Of a stretch of 5,155 nt of DNA, positions 1 through 5,155 are shown in pieces; position 1 is the first letter of the stretch, and every line of letters begins with the position of its first letter. The translations under genes and the position numbers were made by a program. The stretch comes from an uncultured Dermatophilus sp. Its GTDB lineage: Bacteria; Actinomycetota; Actinomycetes; Actinomycetales; Dermatophilaceae. The notes below the pieces were generated by a model. That model was not told the origin of the DNA and made no database searches. It saw only the letters and a list, made by a program, of their open reading frames with translations. The stretch lies in the NCBI GenBank assembly GCA_945876925.1, contig CAMCQD010000170.1, positions 1 to 5,155 of the forward strand, read 5' to 3'.

Positions 1-1771
1 CGGGCTTACCCGGCTCAGCGGCAGCAGCGTGCGCGATCGCCTGGGCGATGATGTCCTCGCTGCCGCCGAGCGGTGGCACCAGGCACACCACGAGCGCGTC
101 GACGGCCTCGTCGGCCAGCGACTCCTCGGCCATAGCGCTCACCTGGCCGACAGTGCACTGCACCGGCAGGAACGGGTTGTCCCGCCCGATGACCAGGCCG
201 TGGCGGGCCGCCTCCTCGGCCAGGATCGCCACCAGGCCCGGGGAGTTGGCCACGAACGCGAGCCGGTTACCGGACGGCAGCGGCTGACCGGTGAGCAGCT
301 GGCAGATGACGGTCAGGTCGTGGATGTTCTCCGCCCGGATGACCCCGGCCTGGCCGAGCATCGCCTCGAACGCCCCGGACGGCAGCGTCGTGGTGCGGGC
401 CCGGTGCCCCGGGGGGACCGTGCCCGCGCTCGGGGACTTCACGCACACCACCGGCTTGCGCAGCGACAGCTGCCGGGCGATGCGGGAGAACTTGCGGGCG
501 TTACCGACCGATTCGAGGTAGAGCGCCACGGCGGTGGTGGCGTCATCGTCGATGAGGAACTGCATGAGGTCGTTGCCGGACACATCCACCCGGTTACCGG
601 CCGAGAGGAAGCACGACACGCCGATCCGGCTGCGCGTCACCGAGGCGAGCAGGCTGGCGCCCAGGCCCGCGCTCTGGGAGAAGATGCCCAGCCCCCCGGG
701 ACGGGCGCTGGCGGAGGCCAGGGTCGCGTCCAGCCGCACGGACGGATCGTTGTTCATCATGCCGAAGGAGCAGGGGCCGACCACGCGCATGCCGTACCGC
801 CGGGCGCGGCGCAGCAGCTCGGCCTGGCGGGCCTCCCCTCCGGGCCCGGCCTCGGCGAACCCGTCCGAGACGACCAGCACGGTGTGCACCCCGGACCGGC
901 CGCAGTCGTCCACCACGTCGAGCACGCGGCTGGCCGGCCCGGCGATGACGGCCAGGTCGGCGCCCTGGCCGAGGTCGCTGACCCGGCGGAACGCGCGGAT
1001 CCCCCGCACCGGGCCGTCCTCGTCGGTGACCACGTGCACCGGGCCGGTGAACCCGGCGTCGAGGATATTGTCCAGCAGGATCGTGCCAGCGCAGTCGGGG
1101 CGGCGGCTGGCCCCTACCACGACGACCGAACCGGGGGCCAGCACCCGCGACATGCTGCGCGCCTCGGCGCGGTGCTCCCGGTCCAGCTGCACGCCCTGGC
1201 TCTTCCCGGTGGGCTCGATGGTGAACGACACCGACACGATGCCCTCGTCGAAGGCCCGGCTCACCTCGTAGCCGGCGTCGGTGAACACCCGCATCATCTT
1301 GCGGTTCTGGGGCAGCACGTCGGCCACGAACCGGGCCACGCCGTTCTCGCGGGCGATGACGGCCAGGTGCTCCAGCAGCACCGAGCCGACGCCCTTGCCC
1401 TGGTAGTGGTCGGAGATGTTGAAGGCCACCTCGGCCTGGGTGCGGTCGCTGAGCCGGTCGTAGCGGGCGATCCCGATGATGTCCCCGCCGATCGTGGCCA
1501 CCAGGGCGACCCGCTCGTCGTAGTCGACGTTGGTGAACCGGAAGACGTCGGCCTCGGACAGGTGCTTGACCGGGGCGAAGAACCGCAGGTAGATGGATTC
1601 CTCGGATTGGGCGTCGTGGAACCGGCGCACCCCGGCGGCGTCCGCGGGCACGATCGGGCGCACGTGGGCCAGCGTGCCGTCGCGCAGGACGACATCGGCC
1701 TCCCAGCGCTCGGGGTAGTTCCCGGGCACCGGCGTGTCCGGGCTTTCCGAAGGCGCGTCGTCGGACCTCAT
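1..1771 (-). CDS. pat: Bifunctional GNAT protein lysine acetyltransferase / NDP-forming acyl-CoA synthetase-like protein (partial, N-terminal 590 aa)
   Basis: Reading leftward from ATG at 1771-1769, the frame is open to the window edge, so the C-terminus is missing. Residues 28-185 form a GNAT acetyltransferase domain: VLRDGTLAHVRPI opens it, E114 in AEVAFNIS is a candidate general base, and QGKGVG (124-129) is the acetyl-CoA pyrophosphate loop. Residues 213-340 form a CoA-binding Rossmann domain starting SVVVVGAS. Residues 358-450 form a succinyl-CoA-ligase-like domain with FSQSAG and SAGNRVDVSGND. A further flavodoxin-like segment begins near 502 (NRLAFVANSPG). The ATP-grasp domain usual in this family should lie past the left edge. 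Family members with this order acetylate lysines of proteins such as acetyl-CoA synthetase in the cytosol, using acetyl-CoA. Where ADP-forming synthetases carry an SHTGAL-type phosphohistidine, this protein reads RTTTLPSG (458-465), so the synthetase module is probably sensory rather than catalytic. No cyclic-nucleotide-binding domain precedes the GNAT domain, unlike mycobacterial Pat. The start matches the usual family N-terminus (YPERWEADVVLRDG), although no Shine-Dalgarno sequence sits at normal spacing. The family call is firm; the substrate is inferred. Confidence 0.93.
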   Translation of the reverse strand, partial: MRSDDAPSESPDTPVPGNYPERWEADVVLRDGTLAHVRPIVPADAAGVRRFHDAQSEESIYLRFFAPVKHLSEADVFRFTNVDYDERVALVATIGGDIIGIARYDRLSDRTQAEVAFNISDHYQGKGVGSVLLEHLAVIARENGVARFVADVLPQNRKMMRVFTDAGYEVSRAFDEGIVSVSFTIEPTGKSQGVQLDREHRAEARSMSRVLAPGSVVVVGASRRPDCAGTILLDNILDAGFTGPVHVVTDEDGPVRGIRAFRRVSDLGQGADLAVIAGPASRVLDVVDDCGRSGVHTVLVVSDGFAEAGPGGEARQAELLRRARRYGMRVVGPCSFGMMNNDPSVRLDATLASASARPGGLGIFSQSAGLGASLLASVTRSRIGVSCFLSAGNRVDVSGNDLMQFLIDDDATTAVALYLESVGNARKFSRIARQLSLRKPVVCVKSPSAGTVPPGHRARTTTLPSGAFEAMLGQAGVIRAENIHDLTVICQLLTGQPLPSGNRLAFVANSPGLVAILAEEAARHGLVIGRDNPFLPVQCTVGQVSAMAEESLADEAVDALVVCLVPPLGGSEDIIAQAIAHAAAAEPGKP

Positions 1772-1777
1772 AGGCCC

Positions 1778-1783
1778 AGTCTG
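1778..1783 (-). promoter_or_regulatory. Possible leaderless-type -10 element for the acetyltransferase gene
   Basis: On the minus strand CAGACT lies 6 nt before the ATG. It fits the loose actinobacterial -10 pattern (A at position 2, T at position 6), with the spacing expected if transcription starts at or next to the start codon. This would explain why the only strong purine-rich Shine-Dalgarno-like stretch (complement of 1795-1803) is about 23 nt from the ATG, too far to be used. I find no convincing -35 at 17-18 bp. This is a weak call. Confidence 0.2.
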
Positions 1784-1854
1784 GCTGGTCCCCGCCCTCC
1801 TCCGGGGCCAAGGACGGACCCGGAGGCACGTGGCGCGGGTCATGCGGGGGTGAT

Positions 1855-1870
1855 GGCCTCCGATGAGGCC
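1855..1870. repeat. Perfect 6-bp-stem palindrome with 4-nt loop
   Basis: GGCCTC (1855-1860) and GAGGCC (1865-1870) are exact reverse complements separated by CGAT. It sits 84-99 bp upstream of the acetyltransferase start, just beside the CATCCGG repeat cluster. It could be an operator or an RNA hairpin in the acetyltransferase leader. No U-tract follows on either strand, so it is not an intrinsic terminator. Six-bp GC palindromes are not rare at this base composition. Confidence 0.5.
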
Positions 1871-1879
1871 GCCCGCGGA

Positions 1880-1949
1880 CGCCGGATGTGCCGCCGGCCC
1901 GGCGCATCCGGTGCCGGCGGTACATCCGGGCGGTGCGGCGCATCCGGCG
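1880..1949. repeat. Competing inverted repeats (one left arm, two alternative right arms)
   Basis: The left arm at 1882-1897 is complementary to 1914-1929 over 16 positions, 15 Watson-Crick plus one G-T (G1890 with T1921), with a 16-nt loop. The same left arm, taken as 1880-1894, is also complementary to 1935-1949 over 15 positions with a single G-T (T1889 with G1940). The two pairings share bases and exclude each other. This may be a pair of overlapping operators or, if transcribed, an RNA with two alternative folds. The complementarity is seen directly; any function is inference. Confidence 0.55.
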
Positions 1950-1956
1950 GCCTGGC
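1903..1956 (+). repeat. Three tandem degenerate 18-bp repeats centred on CATCCGG
   Basis: CATCCGG occurs at 1905-1911, 1923-1929 and 1941-1947, exactly 18 bp apart. Units 1 and 3 begin CGCATCCGG and unit 2 begins TACATCCGG; the rest of each unit is GC-rich and loosely conserved. An inverted copy of the heptamer is at 1882-1888. The 9-mer of units 1 and 3 recurs inverted at 2631-2639, in the gap before parC. Regular spacing suggests iterated protein-binding sites in the region shared by the two divergent genes, but no regulator is known from the sequence. Confidence 0.5.
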
Positions 1957-2011
1957 TCTCGGGCATTCCGCCGGGCCAGGCCGAACCGGGGTGTCCCGTC
2001 GCCGGATTCGC

Positions 2012-2027
2012 GACTCGTTCGAGAGTC
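2012..2027. repeat. Short inverted repeat GACTC-N6-GAGTC
   Basis: GACTC (2012-2016) and GAGTC (2023-2027) are exact inverted copies around GTTCGA; a nested CTCG-TT-CGAG gives a second, offset symmetry. It lies just upstream of the possible IIA promoter, where an operator might sit. Short arms like these can occur by chance. Confidence 0.3.
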
Positions 2028-2036
2028 ATGTGCGCT

Positions 2037-2063
2037 CTGACGCCAGCGGGCCCGGGGTATCGT
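2037..2063 (+). promoter_or_regulatory. Possible promoter of the PTS IIA gene
   Basis: CTGACG (2037-2042) resembles a -35 element, and TATCGT (2058-2063) matches the actinobacterial TANNNT -10 pattern. The spacer is 15 bp, shorter than the preferred 17-18, which lowers confidence. Transcription would begin near 2070 and give a leader of about 75 nt before the GTG start. The CATCCGG repeat cluster would then lie upstream of this promoter. Confidence 0.3.
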
Positions 2064-2134
2064 CATGCCGTGGTGCGGGCGCACCCGAGTCTTTTTCATC
2101 CGTCAACCGCAAGCACAGCCGATACCGGGTCGCG

Positions 2135-2139
2135 AGGAG
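2135..2139 (+). promoter_or_regulatory. Ribosome binding site of the PTS IIA gene
   Basis: AGGAG ends 7 nt before the GTG at 2147. This decides the start: the frame is open far upstream, but only this codon has a well-placed Shine-Dalgarno sequence, and it falls at the usual N-terminus of the family. Confidence 0.8.
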
Positions 2140-2146
2140 CAATACG

Positions 2147-2596
2147 GTGAAACTGATCACGCCGGAACTGGTCGTCCTTGGAATGCCGGACACCGACCGT
2201 GGCTCCGCGATAGTCACGCTCGCGCAGCTGCTGCAGGCCCGCGACCGCCTCACCGACATCGAGGGGTTCCTGGCGGATGTGCGCCGCCGCGAGCAGCAGC
2301 TCGCCACCGGGCTGCCCGGCGGGGTGGCCATCCCGCACGCGCGCAGCGAGCACGTGAGCGTGCCGTCGGTGGCGTTCGGGCGCTCGTCCGCCGGGATCGA
2401 CTGGGGCGCCGAGGACGGCCCGGCCCGCCTGGTGTTCCTCATCGCGGTGCCGATGGGCGCCACCACCGACCACCTGGCCATCCTGGCCAAGCTGGCCCGG
2501 CGGCTCACCCACCACAATTTCCGCGGCCAGCTGCTCACCCTGGACGACCCCGCCGCCGTGGCGGACCTGCTGCAGGAGTCGCTGAACCGCGCCTAG
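2147..2596 (+). CDS. Stand-alone PTS fructose-family IIA domain protein (complete, 149 aa)
   Basis: This is a single-domain EIIA of the fructose/mannitol family, a cytosolic phosphocarrier that takes phosphate from HPr onto a histidine and passes it to an EIIB, or signals by its phosphorylation state. The domain fills the protein (about residues 3-147), the normal length for the family. The active-site block GLPGGVAIPHARSEHV (55-70) places the phospho-accepting residue at His64. The following FGRSSAGIDWGAEDGPARLVFLI (77-99) is the family's second conserved block. The gene starts with GTG behind AGGAG and ends with TAG. No EIIB or EIIC domain is fused or adjacent, so it must either serve a permease encoded elsewhere or act as a PtsN-like regulator; the sequence does not decide which. 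It is divergent from the acetyltransferase gene and 87 bp upstream of parC on the same strand, so co-transcription with parC is possible. It reads as intact. Confidence 0.92.
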   Translation: MKLITPELVVLGMPDTDRGSAIVTLAQLLQARDRLTDIEGFLADVRRREQQLATGLPGGVAIPHARSEHVSVPSVAFGRSSAGIDWGAEDGPARLVFLIAVPMGATTDHLAILAKLARRLTHHNFRGQLLTLDDPAAVADLLQESLNRA

Positions 2597-2683
2597 CCGC
2601 CAGGCCGCGCGTCGGGGTGAGCCGGGCGGACCGGATGCGAGAGGATGTGTCCTGCTCATCCCAACCCCAGGAGGTTCGCGCGC
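2597..2683. other. Short gap between the IIA gene and parC
   Basis: The 87 bp hold no gene. A minor inverted repeat, AGGA-TGTG-TCCT (2642-2653), is too small to act as a terminator and has no T-run after it. The 9-mer at 2631-2639 is the reverse complement of the CGCATCCGG core found twice upstream of the IIA gene. I see no clear promoter, so read-through from the IIA gene into parC is plausible. Confidence 0.6.
2669..2674 (+). promoter_or_regulatory. Ribosome binding site of parC
   Basis: AGGAGG, a full Shine-Dalgarno match, ends 9 nt before the GTG at 2684. It fixes that GTG as the start of the topoisomerase gene. Confidence 0.85.
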
Positions 2684-5155
2684 GTGGTCCGGTCGAAGAA
2701 CCAGGCTCCTGTCCCGCCGGTCGACGAGCGGATCGTCGACATCGACGTCGAGGAGGAGATGCAGGGCGCGTTCCTCGAGTACGCCTACTCGGTGATCTAC
2801 TCGCGGGCGCTGCCGGATGCCCGCGACGGCCTCAAGCCGGTGCAGCGGCGGATCCTGTACGCGATGCGCGAGATGGGGCTGCGGCCCGACCGCGGGCACG
2901 TCAAGAGCGCCCGCATCGCCGGGGAGGTGATGGGCAAGTACCACCCGCACGGCGACGCGGCGATCTACGACGCCCTGGTGCGGCTGGCGCAGCCGTTCTC
3001 GATGCGGCTGCCGCTGGTCGACGGCCACGGCAACTTCGGCTCCCTGGATGACGGCCCGGCGGCGGCGCGGTACACCGAGGCGCGGATGGCGACCGCGGCG
3101 CTGTCGATGGTCGCCTCACTGGATGAGGACACCGCCGATTTCGTCCCGAACTATGACGACTCGCTGACCCAGCCGGGCGTGCTCCCGGCGCAGTTCCCGA
3201 ATCTGCTGGTCAACGGGGCCAGCGGGATCGCCGTCGGGATGGCCACGAACATGCCGCCGCACAACCTGGGCGAGGTGATCGCGGCCGCGCGGCACCTCAT
3301 CGACCACCCGGACGCGACGCTGGAAGACATCATGCGGTTCGTGCCCGGCCCGGACCTGCCCGGAGGCGGGCGGATCATCGGGCTGGACGGCATCCGGGAG
3401 GCGTACGCGAGCGGGCGGGGCACGTTCCGCACCCGGGCGGCCTGCCGGATCGAGAACCTCACCCCCCGTAAGAAGGGGATCGTGGTCACCGAGCTGCCGT
3501 ACCTGGTCGGCCCGGAGAAGGTGAAGTCGAAGATCGCCGACCTGGTCAAGAGCAAGCGCATCCAGGGGATCAGCGACATCGACGACTTCACCGACCACGA
3601 GAACGGGCTGCGGCTGGTCATCGAGATCAAGAACGGCTTCAACCCCGAGGCGGTGCTGGAGAACCTGTACCGGCTGACCCCGCTGGAGGACAGCTTCGGC
3701 ATCAACAACGTCGCGCTGGTGGATGGCCGCCCTCGGACGCTGGGGCTGCTGGAGCTGCTGCGGGTGTACGTGGACTTCCGGATGGACGTCGTGCGCCGCC
3801 GCAGCCGGTACCGGCTGGGCAAGCGGGAGGACCGGCTGCACCTGGTCGAGGGGCTGCTCATCGCCATCGCCGATATCGACGAGGTGATCGCGCTGATCCG
3901 CGGCAGCGACGACGCCGCGCAGGCCCGGCACAAGCTCATGGCGGTATTCGACCTGTCCCAGGCGCAGGCCGGCTACATCCTGGAGCTGCAGCTGCGGCGG
4001 CTGACCAGGTTCAGCCGGATCGAGCTGGAGGCCGAGCGCAGGGAGCTGCAGGAGGCGATCGCGCAGCTGCGCGAGCTGCTCGCCGACGAGTCCGCACTGG
4101 CCGCGCTGGTCTCCCGGGAACTGGCCGATACGGCGGCGGCGCTGGGCACCCCGCGGCGCACGGCGCTGCTGGAGTCGGCGGGCACCCCGGCCGCGGCGAG
4201 CACGCCGCTGGAGGTCAGCGACGACCCGTGTTACGTCCTGCTGTCGGCTACCGGCCTGCTGGCGCGCACCCGGGACCGGGCGGGACTGGCGGCGGCCGGC
4301 CCGCGCGGTAAGCACGACGCCATCGCGGCGGTGGTGCCGGCCACGGCCCGCGGCGAGGTCGCCCTGGTGACCTCGGCCGGACGGATGCTGCGGGTGCCGG
4401 TGATCGAGCTGCCCGCGCTCGCGGCGGCCAACGGGCCGCCCACCCTGGCAGGGGGCGCGCCGGTGAGCGCGTACGCGCAGCTCGTCCCGGCCGGGTCGGC
4501 GTACCGGGGTTCCCCGGCGGAGGTGGTGCTGGGGCTGTGCTCGCTCAGCCCGGACTCCCCCGGGCTGGCGCTGGGCACGGCGGGCGGCGTGGTCAAGCGG
4601 GTGGTGCCGGACTACCCGGCGGGCCGCGCGGAGTGGGAGGCGATCAGCCTGAAGGACCGGGACCGGCTCGTCGGCGCGGCCGAGCTGCGCACCGGCGATG
4701 AGGAGCTGGTGTTCATCACCTCGGATGCCCAGCTGCTGCACTTCCCGGCCGGGAAGGTGCGCCCGCAGGGGCGGGGCGCCGGGGGCATGGCCGGGGTGAA
4801 GCTCGCCAAGGGCGCCGAGGTGGTGTTCTTCGGCGCGGTGGATCCGCGCGCGGACGCCATCGTGGTGACCGCGGCGGTGGCGGCGGGGACGGAGCCGGGT
4901 GCCCCGGTGGGGTCGGTCAAGGTCACCCCGCTGTCCGGGTACCCGGGTAAGGGGCGGGCCACCGGCGGGGTGCGCTGCCACCGGTTCCTGCGCGGCGAAG
5001 CCCGCCTGGGGCTGGCCTTCGCCGGGGCGGCCCCGGCCCGGGCGACGAGCCAGGCCGGCGCGGCCCGGGCGCTACCGGAGGCGACCGGGCGACGCGACGG
5101 CTCGGGGGTGCCGGTCCCGGCTCCGATCAGCGCCATCGCCCCGGCCCTGCCCGGC
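2684..5155 (+). CDS. parC: DNA topoisomerase IV subunit A (ParC / GyrA-like), nearly complete, 824 aa without stop
   Basis: This is the breakage-reunion subunit of a type IIA topoisomerase, which works with ParE to decatenate daughter chromosomes. The N-terminal catalytic region carries RALPDARDGLKPVQRRIL (41-58), the HPHGD helix (87-91) and AARYTEAR (127-134), with catalytic Tyr130 preceded by Arg129. NGASGIAVGMATNMPPHN (177-194) holds the conserved DNA-intercalating isoleucine (Ile182). A coiled-coil tower follows at about 355-480, and a beta-pinwheel C-terminal domain at about 510-785. The GyrA-box of true gyrase (QRRGGKG) is absent. The nearest match is a degenerate QGRGAGG at 695-701, which with GHGNFGSLDDGPAA favours ParC over GyrA. 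At the position of E. coli GyrA Ser83 it has Ala92; the acidic residue equivalent to Asp87 is kept (Asp96). The GTG start has AGGAGG 9 nt upstream. The frame is still open at the window edge, but the length and the Pro/Ala-rich tail suggest the stop is close. No frameshift is visible. Confidence 0.94.
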   Translation, partial: MVRSKNQAPVPPVDERIVDIDVEEEMQGAFLEYAYSVIYSRALPDARDGLKPVQRRILYAMREMGLRPDRGHVKSARIAGEVMGKYHPHGDAAIYDALVRLAQPFSMRLPLVDGHGNFGSLDDGPAAARYTEARMATAALSMVASLDEDTADFVPNYDDSLTQPGVLPAQFPNLLVNGASGIAVGMATNMPPHNLGEVIAAARHLIDHPDATLEDIMRFVPGPDLPGGGRIIGLDGIREAYASGRGTFRTRAACRIENLTPRKKGIVVTELPYLVGPEKVKSKIADLVKSKRIQGISDIDDFTDHENGLRLVIEIKNGFNPEAVLENLYRLTPLEDSFGINNVALVDGRPRTLGLLELLRVYVDFRMDVVRRRSRYRLGKREDRLHLVEGLLIAIADIDEVIALIRGSDDAAQARHKLMAVFDLSQAQAGYILELQLRRLTRFSRIELEAERRELQEAIAQLRELLADESALAALVSRELADTAAALGTPRRTALLESAGTPAAASTPLEVSDDPCYVLLSATGLLARTRDRAGLAAAGPRGKHDAIAAVVPATARGEVALVTSAGRMLRVPVIELPALAAANGPPTLAGGAPVSAYAQLVPAGSAYRGSPAEVVLGLCSLSPDSPGLALGTAGGVVKRVVPDYPAGRAEWEAISLKDRDRLVGAAELRTGDEELVFITSDAQLLHFPAGKVRPQGRGAGGMAGVKLAKGAEVVFFGAVDPRADAIVVTAAVAAGTEPGAPVGSVKVTPLSGYPGKGRATGGVRCHRFLRGEARLGLAFAGAAPARATSQAGAARALPEATGRRDGSGVPVPAPISAIAPALPG

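Larger units (their letters stand above)
1772..2146. other. Divergent intergenic region between the acetyltransferase and PTS IIA genes
   Basis: This is 375 bp with no credible gene. Open frames crossing it on both strands have low-complexity Pro/Ala/Arg/Gly translations with no recognisable domain, which is what high-GC sequence produces by chance. It must hold the promoters of both flanking genes. The left part (1855-1956) carries a palindrome and a cluster of CATCCGG repeats. The right part (2012-2146) is less GC-rich, with a short inverted repeat, a possible promoter, a T-run at 2092-2096 and the Shine-Dalgarno sequence of the IIA gene. No intrinsic terminator is expected between divergent starts, and none is seen. 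Confidence 0.85.

Noticed and set aside
594..2099. 501-codon minus-strand open frame overlapping the acetyltransferase in another frame
   Set aside because: It is compositionally an Arg/Gly/Pro shadow. All recognisable GNAT and CoA-binding motifs lie in the frame starting at 1771.
2084..2110. T-run at 2092-2096 considered as an intrinsic terminator
   Set aside because: No stable stem directly precedes the T-run, and it lies in the expected leader of the IIA gene, where a terminator is not needed.
29..2146. Long plus-strand open frame running into the PTS IIA frame, apparently an 855-residue protein
   Set aside because: Up to 2146 it is antisense to the acetyltransferase and the intergenic region, and its translation is low-complexity His/Arg/Gly/Ala-rich with no domain. 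The real gene in this frame starts at the GTG at 2147, with its own Shine-Dalgarno sequence.
1863..2150. Small 95-codon open frame in the intergenic region
   Set aside because: There is no Shine-Dalgarno sequence at its ATG, its composition is Ala/Pro/Gly with no motif, and it spans the repeats and the putative IIA promoter.
2642..2653. AGGA-TGTG-TCCT hairpin considered as a terminator between the IIA gene and parC
   Set aside because: The stem has only 4 bp and no T-tract follows it.
2096..3028. 310-codon minus-strand open frame spanning the IIA gene, the gap and the start of parC
   Set aside because: It runs antisense across two well-supported genes and their intergenic gap, with no domain and no start signal.
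3116..4981. 621-codon open frame on the minus strand opposite parC
   Set aside because: Its translation is rich in Arg/Gln/His/Pro with no recognisable motif, and it mirrors the strongly conserved parC coding strand. This is a usual high-GC antisense artefact.

Overview
The window comes from a very GC-rich bacterium. The three coding regions use GTG or ATG starts, strongly G/C-biased third codon positions, and protein families typical of Actinobacteria: a GNAT acetyltransferase fused at its N-terminus to an acyl-CoA-synthetase-like module, a stand-alone fructose-family PTS IIA, and an actinobacterial-type topoisomerase IV A subunit. Something in or near Streptosporangiales or Streptomycetales fits, but I cannot fix the genus from the sequence.

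Layout. Positions 1-1771 (minus strand) hold the first 590 residues of a bifunctional protein lysine acetyltransferase / NDP-forming acyl-CoA-synthetase-like protein; its C-terminal part lies beyond the left edge. Positions 1772-2146 are a 375-bp divergent intergenic region with the only dense non-coding structure here: a 6-bp-stem palindrome, three CATCCGG-centred direct repeats at an exact 18-bp period, and an inverted copy able to pair with either of two of them. Positions 2147-2596 (plus) encode a complete 149-aa PTS IIA domain protein with its phospho-accepting histidine. After an 87-bp gap with a strong Shine-Dalgarno sequence, 2684-5155 (plus) encodes 824 residues of topoisomerase IV subunit A (ParC). 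It has no stop codon in the window and is probably only a few residues from its end.

How the genes may work together. The acetyltransferase would modify lysines, classically on AMP-forming acyl-CoA synthetases, in response to acetyl-CoA. The IIA protein would relay phosphate from HPr or report PTS phosphorylation state. Their divergent pairing around a repeat-rich regulatory region suggests shared control by carbon status, but that is inference. ParC is a housekeeping enzyme for chromosome decatenation and need not be functionally linked. I see no mobile element, CRISPR array, tRNA, rRNA or clear novel system. The intergenic repeat cluster is the part most worth a second look.
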